The notes beneath the pieces are model-generated. The model was not told where the DNA came from, did no database searches, and was given only the letters and a program-made list of their open reading frames with translations. This document shows positions 52,292 through 59,884 of a stretch of DNA of 64,000 bases, piece by piece. Position 1 is the stretch's first letter, and each line of letters opens with the position of its first letter. Origin of the DNA: Paraburkholderia megapolitana (lineage in GTDB: Bacteria > Pseudomonadota > Gammaproteobacteria > Burkholderiales > Burkholderiaceae); the NCBI RefSeq assembly GCF_007556815.1, contig NZ_CP041743.1, positions 1,736,001 through 1,800,000 on the forward strand, written 5' to 3'. Position numbers and translations under genes: made by a program.

Positions 52292-53854
52292 GTGAAAAGC
52301 TGGATTGAAAGTAACGCCATGCGACTCGCCATCGCATTGGCCGTGGGCGGGTGCTTGCCCGCGTTCCTGGGTTATGGCAACGCGGAGGCCGCGGGATCGC
52401 TGGCGACGCCGGCGGCGTTGAAGTCGCTCGACTACGCGACACAGTGCACGAAAATCAACGGCCAGCAATTCAATGGCATTACGGTGACAACGAGTCTGCG
52501 CATTGCTGCGGCAGGCGGCAACCCTGCCTATTGCAAGATCTCCGCAACCGGCGCCGCGAATACCCAGCTCGACATCGAGGTCGATCTTCCCGACAACTGG
52601 TCGAACCGGTTGCTGCACCAGGGCGGTGGCGGTTTCGATGGGAGCATTCCAACTGTTGAAGCCACCTCTGCACAGTTCCCGTTGATCAAACCGCTCGCGC
52701 GTGGGATTGCCTATACCGCATCGAACGGTGGCAACCGCACCGGTAATCCTGCGGAACTACTGACGAATACGACCGAGCTGCAGGACTACGCGTATGCGTC
52801 GACCGGCATCACGGTTCACTTCGCCAAGGCCGTCATTCGCGCGTTCTATGGTTCGGCGCCGAGATATACGTACTTCAATGGCGCATCGAACGGTGGCCGC
52901 GAAGCCTATCTTGTCGCGCAGAATCTGCCGGGCGATTACGACGGCATCATCGCCGGCGATGAAAGCATGAACATGGGCACGCAGGTAGCAGCGATGCTAC
53001 ATACGGCAACGATTGCGGGTTCACCCGCCATGCCATCGAGTGCGCAATGGACCGCAGCCTACAGTGCGGCAGTCGCGCAATGCGGCAACGCCAACGGCGT
53101 GATCCTGAATCCTGCTGCCTGTACCTTCAGCCCAGTGGCCCTGCAGTGCGGCGCGTCGGGTGCGCCTGCGGCAACGTGTCTTTCGCCCGCACAGGTACAG
53201 ACCGTGCAGCGCCTGCTTGCTCCCTTGTCGACAAGCAGTGGCCAGTTGCTTTTTGCCGGCTATAACTGGGCGGATTTCGGCTCGATGTTCGGTGTCGGTG
53301 CATACGGCGGACTGGGTGGTGGCTTTGCAGCGATCGGTACCGGCAACGTGGAATGGCTGTTTCCGCCGACGGTACCCGGCAGTCTGCAAGCGAACTTCAA
53401 TGTTGACGCGTCCTATCCAATCATCGCAGCGGGGCTGCAAAACATTGGCGCCGATCACCACCTGCCGGCTATCGCGCAATATCTGATGGCGGGTAAAAAG
53501 ATGATCTCGTTCAACGGTGCCGCCGATCCGCTGATTTCCCCGCGCGACCATCTGCGCAACTGGAAAACCGTGGTACAGCTTGCCGGCTTCGCCGGGAGCA
53601 ATGCGCGCTTCTATCTGGAGCCGGGCGTGGGTCACGTGCTCGGCGGCAACGGTCCCGATCAGACCGACTATCTCGGGGCGATGATTGCGTGGGTCGAGTA
53701 CGACATCCCGCCGGGGCAACTGCTGCTCGTGAAATTCGACACCAATGGCAAGGTGACGTCGTCGCTGCCGGACTGCCCGTATCCGTTCGTGCCGCACTAT
53801 CTGGGCGCCGGCGATGTGAATGCGGCGTCCAGCTATATCTGCGTGCCGGGCTAA
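52292..53854 (+). CDS. Secreted tannase/feruloyl-esterase-like hydrolase
   Basis: 520 residues from a GTG at 52292 with TGGAG 8 nt upstream. This start places a clear Sec signal peptide first (MRLAIALAVGGCLPAFLGY..AEA), whereas the open frame begins 74 codons earlier with sequence unlike a leader. The mature part matches the tannase/feruloyl esterase family: nucleophile GASNGGREAY (Ser near 199), PGDYDGIIAGDE, Asp in NGAADPLISP and His in GVGHVLGG near 447. Members cleave ester bonds of gallate or ferulate in plant phenolics, usually in the periplasm or outside the cell. The Cys residues normally next to the Ser and His (CS-D-HC motif) are both missing. It is transcribed away from the PKS cluster and ends 56 bp from the convergent LysR gene. 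Confidence 0.82.
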   Translation: MKSWIESNAMRLAIALAVGGCLPAFLGYGNAEAAGSLATPAALKSLDYATQCTKINGQQFNGITVTTSLRIAAAGGNPAYCKISATGAANTQLDIEVDLPDNWSNRLLHQGGGGFDGSIPTVEATSAQFPLIKPLARGIAYTASNGGNRTGNPAELLTNTTELQDYAYASTGITVHFAKAVIRAFYGSAPRYTYFNGASNGGREAYLVAQNLPGDYDGIIAGDESMNMGTQVAAMLHTATIAGSPAMPSSAQWTAAYSAAVAQCGNANGVILNPAACTFSPVALQCGASGAPAATCLSPAQVQTVQRLLAPLSTSSGQLLFAGYNWADFGSMFGVGAYGGLGGGFAAIGTGNVEWLFPPTVPGSLQANFNVDASYPIIAAGLQNIGADHHLPAIAQYLMAGKKMISFNGAADPLISPRDHLRNWKTVVQLAGFAGSNARFYLEPGVGHVLGGNGPDQTDYLGAMIAWVEYDIPPGQLLLVKFDTNGKVTSSLPDCPYPFVPHYLGAGDVNAASSYICVPG

Positions 53855-53910
53855 ACGGGCGTGGCTGTGACGGTCCCACGGCGGCGCAACCGAGCCTCAA
53901 CCTGATGCTC

Positions 53911-54828
53911 CTAGCGCTGCCACTTCGAATCTGCGCATCCTGCAACCAGCGCATCGAGCAGATGACGCACGGCCGGAACCATGCCCCGACGTGAGGGGAA
54001 GATCGCGTGGACGAGGCCAGGCGTAGTGGCGAGATCTGGTAGCAGGTGCTGCAGCCGGCCGGCCTCGAGGTCGGCCTCCACCAGTTCCCTCGGCAGCAAG
54101 GCCACGCCGACGCCAGATAGCGCCGCGACCCGAAGGCTGGCCAGGTCGTCGGTCGCGAGGCGGGGCCGATGCACCCATGACGTCACGCGCCCTTCGGTGT
54201 CGACCAGATTCCAGACAAATCGCTCGCTGCTGCTCGCCATCGAAAGCGTGGGCCAGCTCTGCACGGATTCGACGGAACTGGGCGGCGCATGGCGTGCTGC
54301 CAGTGCGGGGCTGGCCACCAAAATGCGGATCGACAGACCCAACTGACGGACGGCAAGATCGGTGTTCTCCAGCGGAGGAAGCCTGACCCGGATGGCAAAG
54401 TCCAGGCTTTCCTCCACGACATCCACGCGGCGATTGGTTGCATCCAGCAGAACCTGGACATCGGGGTGGTCCTCGACGTAGCGCGCGATGATCCTGGAGA
54501 TGCCCGACTCGAGCAGAGCCACGGGACAGGCGATGCGCACGGTCCCCTGTGGCGTGGACCGGGTCCGGTCCACGATATCCCGGGCGGCCTTTGCTTCCGC
54601 CACCAGCGCGAGGCAATGCTGATGGAACTGCCGCCCGGTTTCCGTCAAAGACAGGCTCCGGCTCGTGCGATTGAGCAACCGGACGCCGAGCTCTTCTTCC
54701 AGCGCCCGAATCCGCCGACTCAGTTTCGAGGTCTGCAGACCGAGACTGCGCGCGGCCGCCGTGTAGCTTCCATGCTCGACCACCTCTGAGAAGAGCCAAA
54801 GATCGTTGAGGTCGGTGATTGCGTTCAT
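53911..54828 (-). CDS. LysR-family transcriptional regulator
   Basis: 305 residues. N-terminal winged helix-turn-helix ([48 protein letters not shown]) and a LysR substrate-binding domain from about residue 90 to 295. ATG 54828 has GGAGG about 9 nt upstream. It is divergent from the pirin and DoxX genes, with a 15-bp inverted repeat between them, so it most likely controls that pair and itself. Pirin next to a LysR gene is common in Burkholderiales (established pattern). The inducer is unknown. Confidence 0.92.
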   Translation of the reverse strand: MNAITDLNDLWLFSEVVEHGSYTAAARSLGLQTSKLSRRIRALEEELGVRLLNRTSRSLSLTETGRQFHQHCLALVAEAKAARDIVDRTRSTPQGTVRIACPVALLESGISRIIARYVEDHPDVQVLLDATNRRVDVVEESLDFAIRVRLPPLENTDLAVRQLGLSIRILVASPALAARHAPPSSVESVQSWPTLSMASSSERFVWNLVDTEGRVTSWVHRPRLATDDLASLRVAALSGVGVALLPRELVEADLEAGRLQHLLPDLATTPGLVHAIFPSRRGMVPAVRHLLDALVAGCADSKWQR

Positions 54829-54907
54829 GGATGGCTTTCCCTCCTTTTTATCGTTCTATCCAGAGCAATAATGCGTTCCGATATGGCATCTAGGCGTAAC
54901 GTCGTTG

Positions 54908-54922
54908 CGAATATAGCATTCG
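54908..54922. promoter_or_regulatory. Candidate LysR operator CGAAT-ATAGC-ATTCG
   Basis: Perfect 5-bp arms with a 5-nt centre, midway between the divergent LysR and pirin starts. Spacing and position are those expected of a LysR-type recognition site. Assignment is by position only. Confidence 0.45.
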
Positions 54923-54952
54923 TTCCATCGATTCCACCAGTGCCGGATTCGG

Positions 54953-54978
54953 CAGGTGGCCCAGGTGACCCAGGTGGC
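54953..54978. repeat. Three tandem 9-bp repeats (CAGGTGRCC)
   Basis: CAGGTGGCC, CAGGTGACC and CAGGTGGC run head to tail about 40 bp ahead of the pirin start. They could be a binding array or a slippage-prone tract that changes promoter spacing. No gene covers them. Confidence 0.6.
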
Positions 54979-55017
54979 AAGCATCGCGCTGGCGATGACA
55001 GGAAAACGGAGGCGGAC

Positions 55018-55716
55018 ATGCTCACACATCGGCGTTGGGAATCGTTGGACCGGGCGGATCTCGGCTGGCTGCGCGCGAAACATCATTTCGCGGTCAGCGC
55101 CGACGGCAATCCCGCGCATGGCGCGCTCGGCCCGCTGATTGTCTGGAACGACGACGAGATCGCCGTGGGCAGTGGTTTCCCGATGCACGGGCACCGCGAC
55201 ATGGAGATCGTCACGTATGTCCGTCAGGGCCTGCTCGGTCATCGAGACACGCTGGGGTCCGAAGGTGCGATCCGCGCAGGTGACGTTCAGGTCATGAGCG
55301 CCGGCACCGGCATCCGTCACGCCGAGTTCAACCGCGGTGACGCGCCGCTCAAGCTGTTTCAGATCTGGCTGCTGCCTCGTGAGGCCGGTGGCGAACCCGC
55401 ATGGGGTACCCGGCCGTTTCCGAAACGCGATCGGTCGGGGCGCTTCGTCGTTCTTGCCAGCGGGTTCGACGGCGACGAAGGGGCGCTTCCTGTTCGCGCC
55501 GATGCGCGGGTGCTGGGTGCGCTGCTAAAGGCAGGCGAAAGCGTTCGATACGCGTTCGGTTCAGCGCACCGTGCCTATCTCGTCGTGGCCTCGGGACGTA
55601 TTGAAGTCGATGGCGAACTGGTTGGGCCGCTCGACGGCGTGGCGATCACGCATGTCGCTGCGGCACAGATTTCCGCTCTTGAAGATTCCGAGCTGGTGAT
55701 GGTGGACGCCGGCTAA
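55018..55716 (+). CDS. Pirin family protein
   Basis: 232 residues, bicupin of the pirin family. The four metal ligands of human pirin are at nearly the same positions: His57 and His59 (PMHGHRDME), His101 and Glu103 (RHAEFN). Some members, such as E. coli YhhW, have quercetinase activity; others act as redox-sensitive regulators, so the exact job is open. ATG 55018 has a GGAGG ribosome site 6 nt upstream; the open frame begins 49 codons earlier but that part runs through the promoter and tandem repeats. DoxX follows 48 bp downstream on the same strand, and a LysR gene diverges upstream, implying a small regulated operon. Confidence 0.92.
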   Translation: MLTHRRWESLDRADLGWLRAKHHFAVSADGNPAHGALGPLIVWNDDEIAVGSGFPMHGHRDMEIVTYVRQGLLGHRDTLGSEGAIRAGDVQVMSAGTGIRHAEFNRGDAPLKLFQIWLLPREAGGEPAWGTRPFPKRDRSGRFVVLASGFDGDEGALPVRADARVLGALLKAGESVRYAFGSAHRAYLVVASGRIEVDGELVGPLDGVAITHVAAAQISALEDSELVMVDAG

Positions 55717-55763
55717 TTCCTCTTTCGTATTCCACCTCTGCAAATTCATTCAAGGAGATTGTG

Positions 55764-56186
55764 ATGGAACGCTTCAAATTTATTCCGTTGTTAGGTCGTA
55801 TTTTGATCGGTGGGCCGTTTGTCATGAGCGGGCTCGGCAAGCTCGCAGCGTATGGGGCGACGGTCGGCTACATTGCGGCCATGGGTCTGCCCGTGCCGCC
55901 GCTCGCGTTTGTCCTTGCCGTGCTGACCGAACTGGGTGGCGGCTTGCTGCTGCTGTCCGGCTATCGGGCTCGCGCCGTATCGCTGGGGATGGCGGTGTTT
56001 TGTCTGGTCACCGCGATGGTGTTTCACCACAACTTCGCCGATCAAAACCAGATGATTCACTTCCTCAAGAACGTGATGATGGCGGGCGGCCTTCTGCAGA
56101 TCACGTGGTTTGGCGCCGGCGCATTCAGTCTCGATGCGCTCACCGGTCGGGTGGCTTCCCGTGTCTCGGCTCTGCGCGCGAGCTAG
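55764..56186 (+). CDS. DoxX family membrane protein
   Basis: 140-residue inner-membrane protein with four hydrophobic segments (about 8-28, 45-67, 72-92, 105-125). GRILIGGPFVMSGLGKLA at the N-terminus and GGGLLLLSGYRAR in the middle are typical of DoxX/YphA-type proteins. The family is tied to quinone and redox stress functions, without a defined reaction for most members. ATG 55764 lies 5 nt after AAGGAGA; a GTG 3 nt earlier is too close to that site. Probably co-transcribed with the pirin gene. Confidence 0.88.
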   Translation: MERFKFIPLLGRILIGGPFVMSGLGKLAAYGATVGYIAAMGLPVPPLAFVLAVLTELGGGLLLLSGYRARAVSLGMAVFCLVTAMVFHHNFADQNQMIHFLKNVMMAGGLLQITWFGAGAFSLDALTGRVASRVSALRAS

Positions 56187-56226
56187 GCGGATGGGTGCGT
56201 CGAGGCGATCGCTTGCCTGAGCTGGT

Positions 56227-56271
56227 GTGCGATCGACTCGTCGCGCGATTGCAGGAGAGTCCCCGTGGGAG
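56227..56271. repeat. Direct repeat, left copy, flanking the toxin-antitoxin genes
   Basis: This 45-bp stretch (starting GTGCGATCGACTCGTCGCG, ending GTGGGAG) recurs at 57083-57135. The two copies match closely apart from an 8-nt insertion in the right copy and a few substitutions. Together they bracket the toxin-antitoxin pair in the same orientation. Confidence 0.75.
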
Positions 56272-56314
56272 TCGACATCACATACGTTGCCAAAGGCGTT
56301 GCGTGAGGTCGGTC

Positions 56315-56376
56315 AAAAATGACTTGTTTAGGTAGTCATTTTTGCTATGATTGTGACTATGGACAAATGACCATAG
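56315..56376 (+). promoter_or_regulatory. Toxin-antitoxin promoter and operator
   Basis: AAAAATGACT (56315-56324) and AGTCATTTTT (56334-56343) form a perfect 10-bp inverted repeat. CTATGG (56357-56362) and CCATAG (56371-56376) form a second, 6-bp one. A -10-like TATGAT (56346-56351) and -35-like TTGTTT (56324-56329, spacing 16) overlap them, 30-60 bp ahead of the antitoxin ATG. This fits the autoregulated operators of Phd/YefM-type modules. Confidence 0.6.
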
Positions 56377-56383
56377 GCAAATT

Positions 56384-56620
56384 ATGAATCACAATCAGGT
56401 TTCCAAGTCCGAATTCAAGGCGAAAGCGCTTGAGTTCTTCCGGCAAATCGAGTCGTCGGGCGAAAGCGTCATCGTGACCGATCACGGCAAGCCCGTGCTC
56501 GAAGTCCGGCCGTTCGGGGGCATCGAGCGCAGTCCCCTGGATGTGCTGCGGGGTTCGGTTGTGCGCTACGACAATCCAACCGATCCGGTCGCGGAAGGTG
56601 ATTGGGAGGCAGCGCAGTGA
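56384..56620 (+). CDS. Phd/YefM-type antitoxin
   Basis: 78 residues. The N-terminal part (VSKSEFKAKALEFFRQIESSGESVIVTDHGKPVLEVRP) is the Phd/YefM DNA-binding fold; the C-terminal tail should wrap the toxin. Such proteins neutralise the toxin and repress their own promoter, which here carries two inverted repeats. The stop overlaps the toxin's GTG start (GTGA), so the two are translated together. The ribosome site ahead of ATG 56384 is weak. Confidence 0.88.
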   Translation: MNHNQVSKSEFKAKALEFFRQIESSGESVIVTDHGKPVLEVRPFGGIERSPLDVLRGSVVRYDNPTDPVAEGDWEAAQ

Positions 56621-57012
56621 TCGTGCTGGATACGCATGCGCTGGTGTGGTGGGTGACGGCTGACCCGACGCTGAGCAAGAAAGCGAGAGCCGCTATTGAC
56701 CGGGAACTTGCCGGCGGCGAGATCATCGTTTCGGCAATCTCGGCTTGGGAGATCGCCATGCTCGTCGATCGGGAGAAGCTTGTCCTGTCGATGGACGTGG
56801 CGAGTTGGCTCGCAACGGTATCTGCCATCGAGGCCGTGCGCTTCATCCCGATCGATCCTGAAACGGCAGTCAAATCGGTCGAGTTACCGGGCGAGTTTCA
56901 CAAAGACCCCGCTGACCGGATGATCGTTGCGCTCGCACGTAAGTTTTCGGTCCCGCTTGTGACCAAAGACGAAAAAATACGGGCCTATGCCCATGTCAAA
57001 ACGATCTGGTAA
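56617..57012 (+). CDS. PIN-domain toxin (VapC-like ribonuclease)
   Basis: 131 residues from a GTG overlapping the antitoxin stop, with GGGAGG 7 nt upstream. The acidic PIN catalytic set is visible: Asp5 (VLDTHALVWW), Glu45 (SAWEIA), Asp97/Asp100 (HKDPADRMI) and Asp118 (TKDEKI). PIN toxins are Mg-dependent RNases that act on tRNA or rRNA when the antitoxin is degraded. The LDTHALVWW start is characteristic of the group paired with Phd-type antitoxins. A TTG 15 nt earlier is open too, but the GTG fits the coupling. Confidence 0.9.
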   Translation: MIVLDTHALVWWVTADPTLSKKARAAIDRELAGGEIIVSAISAWEIAMLVDREKLVLSMDVASWLATVSAIEAVRFIPIDPETAVKSVELPGEFHKDPADRMIVALARKFSVPLVTKDEKIRAYAHVKTIW

Positions 57013-57050
57013 CAGGAAAACGAGAGAAGCAAGACGTCTGATTTCAATTT

Positions 57051-57082
57051 CGCCTTTCAGCACGTAATGTTGCTCATCGAAG
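57051..57082. pseudogene. 32-bp fragment of the EgtB-like gene
   Basis: This stretch matches 57769-57800, inside the 3' part of the EgtB-like gene, at 29 of 32 bases and in the same orientation. Translated on the minus strand it reads FDEQHYVLKGE against FDGQHYVLKGG. It is directly followed by the right copy of the direct repeat. It looks like a remnant of a duplicated or rearranged gene end. Confidence 0.55.
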
Positions 57083-57135
57083 GTGCGATCGACTCGTCGC
57101 GATGTTGCGCGGTTGCAGGAGAGTACCTGTGGGAG
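57083..57135. repeat. Direct repeat, right copy
   Basis: Second copy of the 56227-56271 repeat, with 8 extra nucleotides (ATGTTGCG) after the shared first 19 bases. It abuts the EgtB-like remnant. No gene lies in 57013-57181. Confidence 0.75.
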
Positions 57136-57181
57136 CAGATATGGTGGCGTGGCTATTCCAGCCATTGGCTCCGGTACTTTC

Positions 57182-57589
57182 TCACCACGCCGATAGCTTG
57201 ACTCTCTGTTGCCGCAGGAAGTACGCCGCGTGCGAATCCTTTTCATCGAGGATTGCCGCCAGCACCTTTGCGCCAGTCACTTCCGTCTCGTCGTCCGACG
57301 TGATCTGTACCCGCCCGATGGCACGTTGAACTACGCGCTGGAAACCATACGCGGTCTGGACATCGACCTCGTCCGTTCCCGGAGCGACCGGTACGTTGTC
57401 ACGAAGAAATTCCTGTAAGTTCTGACGCAGATTTTCGATGTTGACCGCGTGCCTGCGCAGCACCCCCATTACCGTGGGATTGTCCAGCAGGGCCAGTAAA
57501 AGATGTTCGACCGTGATGAACTCATGCCGTGCCGCGCTCGCTTTCACGAACGCCAGGTGCAGGCTGGTTTCCAGATCACGCGAGAGCAT
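57182..57589 (-). CDS. Stand-alone Clp N-terminal domain protein
   Basis: 135 residues matching the N-terminal double-repeat domain of ClpA-type chaperones: MLSRDLETSLHLAFVKASAARHEFITVEHLLLALLDNP, then FQRVVQRAIGR and GAKVLAAILDEKDSHAAYFLRQQ. In ClpA this domain binds substrates and the adaptor ClpS; the ATPase modules should follow but are absent, the frame stopping just after the domain. It may be a true single-domain regulator or adaptor, or the 5' remnant of a longer clp gene. The rearranged sequence right beside its 3' end favours some caution. Adjacent to, and on the same strand as, the EgtB-like gene. Confidence 0.75.
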   Translation of the reverse strand: MLSRDLETSLHLAFVKASAARHEFITVEHLLLALLDNPTVMGVLRRHAVNIENLRQNLQEFLRDNVPVAPGTDEVDVQTAYGFQRVVQRAIGRVQITSDDETEVTGAKVLAAILDEKDSHAAYFLRQQRVKLSAW

Positions 57590-57664
57590 ACGTTCTCCAC
57601 TACGAGTGACAAGCTTGCGCTTATTTTCTGCCTCTTGTTGTTCTGGCTTCGCGCCTTAAATCCT

Positions 57665-58984
57665 TCAACCCCGCACACACCGAAACCCCGCATAAACATG
57701 CTGATAATGCGCCTGAAACCAGTTGCGGAACGACGGCCTCAGCATGGACAACGCGGTACGCGCAGAGCCGCCTTTAAGCACGTAATGCTGCCCATCGAAG
57801 AAATTCGCCGAGTAGCCGAGATAGAACGGAAACGCTTCGAAGCCCGGTAGCGCGTCGAACTGCGTCGCGGTCCATTCCCAGCCGTTGCCGAACTGGCCTT
57901 CAACACCGAATGCACTGACGTTGTCGGGATGGGCATCGACCGGCTGCGGGTTCCAGTTGCGAAAATCGAAGTTACCCGAGACGCCTTGCGGTGCACCGTG
58001 CGCGGCGCGCTGCCATTGCGCCTCGGTCGGCAATGACTTGCCGGCCCAGCGCGCGTACGCACTGGCTTCCGCGTGGCTGACATAGACCGGCCAGTCGAGC
58101 GGCAACGGGATATCGTCGAACATCGTGCGCAGCGTCCACGCGTTGCCATCAGCGCTGTCGTCATGACCACGCGACCAGACCACCGGATGTTCGATCTGTT
58201 CCGCTTCCCGCCACGCCCAGTCCGCGTCGTTCCACCATGCACGCTCGCGATAACCGCCCGCATCGATGAAGTCGCGATACTCGCCGTTCGTCACCATATA
58301 CCGGTCGATCTCGAACTCCGGCACATCGACGCGCAGCTCGCCGAATTCGTTGTCCCAACCGAACTGTCCACTTTCCTTCGCGATACCGAGCACGGTCGGA
58401 CCCGCGGGCACGCTCATCATCGCTGGCGCGGCGAGTGCGCGCACGGCGTCGCGTGCCTGAGCCGGCGATGCATTGCGACCGGACAACGGCGCCGCTTTCT
58501 GCGCAAGCGGCAACTGATGCAGCATGTAAGCGAGCGTTTCCGCATGCATCAAGCGGTGCTCGATCGCCACGTTCAGCAATTGCGCGGGCGAACCGGTCGC
58601 CATGCCGTCGCGCTCGAAATCGATTGTGGCGAGCGCCTGATCGATCTGCGTGCGGGCGCGTTCTGCGTAGTCGCGCACGATGTCGAACGTGGGCCAGTCG
58701 GCCGGCTGGTCGGTCGGGAAACCTTCGTCGACGGGATCGATGCCGAACGCGAACAGCGCGTCGAGCGACGGCGCGAAGGCGGGCAGAGCGCACAGGCGTT
58801 CGGCGAACAGATTGCGGTCGAACGCTTCGAGGTGGCCGACGTAGAACACGATGCGATGACGCTCGCGAATCGGCCGGTCATAGAGGAATTCGGGTTTGAC
58901 GACGGCAAACAGCGCGTCGGTCACATTACGGGCTTCGATCAGGCGTTGGATGAGCGGATGCTGGACGGCAAGGTCGCGTTTCAT
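57665..58984 (-). CDS. egtB: EgtB-like non-heme iron sulfoxide synthase
   Basis: 439 residues: N-terminal DinB-like domain (1-160) and C-terminal formylglycine-generating-enzyme/SUMF1 domain (about 185-439). The iron ligands of EgtB are in place: His51 (VGHLEAF), His143 and His147 in EHRLMHAE. EgtB joins cysteine or gamma-glutamylcysteine to trimethylhistidine with O2 in ergothioneine synthesis. The C-terminal signature PTEAQWQRAAHG and RPSFRNWFQAHYQHVYAGFRCVR is complete. No egtD methyltransferase is in the window, so it may act with a distant gene. A related reaction, such as the selenium version by SenA, is possible since the subfamilies look alike; no senB or senC is near. Confidence 0.82.
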   Translation of the reverse strand: MKRDLAVQHPLIQRLIEARNVTDALFAVVKPEFLYDRPIRERHRIVFYVGHLEAFDRNLFAERLCALPAFAPSLDALFAFGIDPVDEGFPTDQPADWPTFDIVRDYAERARTQIDQALATIDFERDGMATGSPAQLLNVAIEHRLMHAETLAYMLHQLPLAQKAAPLSGRNASPAQARDAVRALAAPAMMSVPAGPTVLGIAKESGQFGWDNEFGELRVDVPEFEIDRYMVTNGEYRDFIDAGGYRERAWWNDADWAWREAEQIEHPVVWSRGHDDSADGNAWTLRTMFDDIPLPLDWPVYVSHAEASAYARWAGKSLPTEAQWQRAAHGAPQGVSGNFDFRNWNPQPVDAHPDNVSAFGVEGQFGNGWEWTATQFDALPGFEAFPFYLGYSANFFDGQHYVLKGGSARTALSMLRPSFRNWFQAHYQHVYAGFRCVRG

Positions 58985-59029
58985 GTCGCCGGGTCTCCTT
59001 GCGGGGGGACGGTTTTCAACTTTACCTTT

Positions 59030-59122
59030 TTTGCAGAAGACGTGCCCGGGGGCGACACCTTTGCCGGGTATTCGAACGAGCGCATTCCGTATGTCGATCT
59101 GTCCACGCGTTTGAAATTCTGA
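59030..59122 (+). pseudogene. Possible C-terminal gene fragment
   Basis: A plus-strand frame in the gap between the EgtB-like and stress-protein genes reads GYSNERIPYVDLSTRLKF and stops. Alternating hydrophobic residues and a final Phe are typical of an outer-membrane beta-barrel end. Nothing upstream continues it, so it would be a leftover from a lost gene. The evidence is pattern only. Confidence 0.25.
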
Positions 59123-59127
59123 CAGGG

Positions 59128-59598
59128 TCAGTCTGTCTTGTCGTCGTCATGACCGGCTGCCGACGGGATCAACAGCACCGGTAACGTGGCCTGGCGCACA
59201 CAACGCTCCGCGACGCTGCCGAGTATCAGCCGCTGGAAGCCGCGCCGGCCGTGCGTGCCCATCACGAGCAGGTCCGCCTTGAAGGCTTCGGCGGCTTTTA
59301 GTACGAGCGTGGGTACGTCGTCGAGCGACGAAGCCTGGGCCGTGGCGAGATCGCCGGCAACGCCGTGCTCGCGCATGACCTTCGTCAAGTCGTCGGCGAG
59401 TTCCTTGCCTTGCTCGACTAGCTGGTTGTGCAGCACCGAGGGATCGTAGCCGGGTGCTTCGTAATACATCGGTGTGTTCTCGATCACGTAGAACGGCTGC
59501 AGTACCGCGCCAGGTGCACTCGCCAGCGCGAGCGCGGCGTCGAACGCGCGGCGCGAAGTATGGCTGCCGTCGACGGCTACGAGGATGCGTGTGTACAT
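59128..59598 (-). CDS. Universal stress protein, UspA family
   Basis: 156 residues, single Usp domain. [23 protein letters not shown] at the N-terminus and the nucleotide-binding loop [22 protein letters not shown] near residues 113-134 mark the ATP-binding class. These cytoplasmic proteins rise under starvation or oxidative and other stress and aid survival; no single reaction is assigned. Monocistronic, divergent from the FadR-type regulator gene. Confidence 0.92.
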   Translation of the reverse strand: MYTRILVAVDGSHTSRRAFDAALALASAPGAVLQPFYVIENTPMYYEAPGYDPSVLHNQLVEQGKELADDLTKVMREHGVAGDLATAQASSLDDVPTLVLKAAEAFKADLLVMGTHGRRGFQRLILGSVAERCVRQATLPVLLIPSAAGHDDDKTD

Positions 59599-59884
59599 GA
59601 AAGACTCCGCGTCGAAAGGGAAAGCTGAAAATCCGCAGACGATCCTGCGTGGCGTGCGGCCAATATCAGCTTAGATGATTGCCGACGGGCGCGCAGCGTG
59701 CCGCGCACGGGATGTCAAACGTTTGCTTAGCAAATTTTCCGGCGCCCCCGCGGTACCGCGCAGGGCTTGCTGCGACTGGCTCTTGCGCATATCGACAGGA
59801 TTAACTGAAGCAGTTCTCGACGGGAAATCGGGCCGGTTTGCCTTACAATCCAAACCTATTCAGACAAGCTGATTCCCGTCGACG
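59599..59884. promoter_or_regulatory. Divergent intergenic region, stress protein / FadR-type regulator
   Basis: 286 bp without a gene. It must hold the promoters of both flanking genes. A -10-like TACAAT at 59844-59849 points toward the regulator gene about 35 bp ahead of its ATG; no good -35 was found. No strong operator symmetry noticed. Confidence 0.35.

Noticed and set aside
53855..53910. Bidirectional terminator between the tannase-like and LysR genes
   Set aside because: Only a weak 5-bp stem (CGTGG/CCACG) and no U run on either strand.
56602..56616. TTG start for the PIN toxin, 15 nt upstream
   Set aside because: It would place the GGGAGG ribosome site inside the gene; the GTG overlapping the antitoxin stop fits translational coupling.
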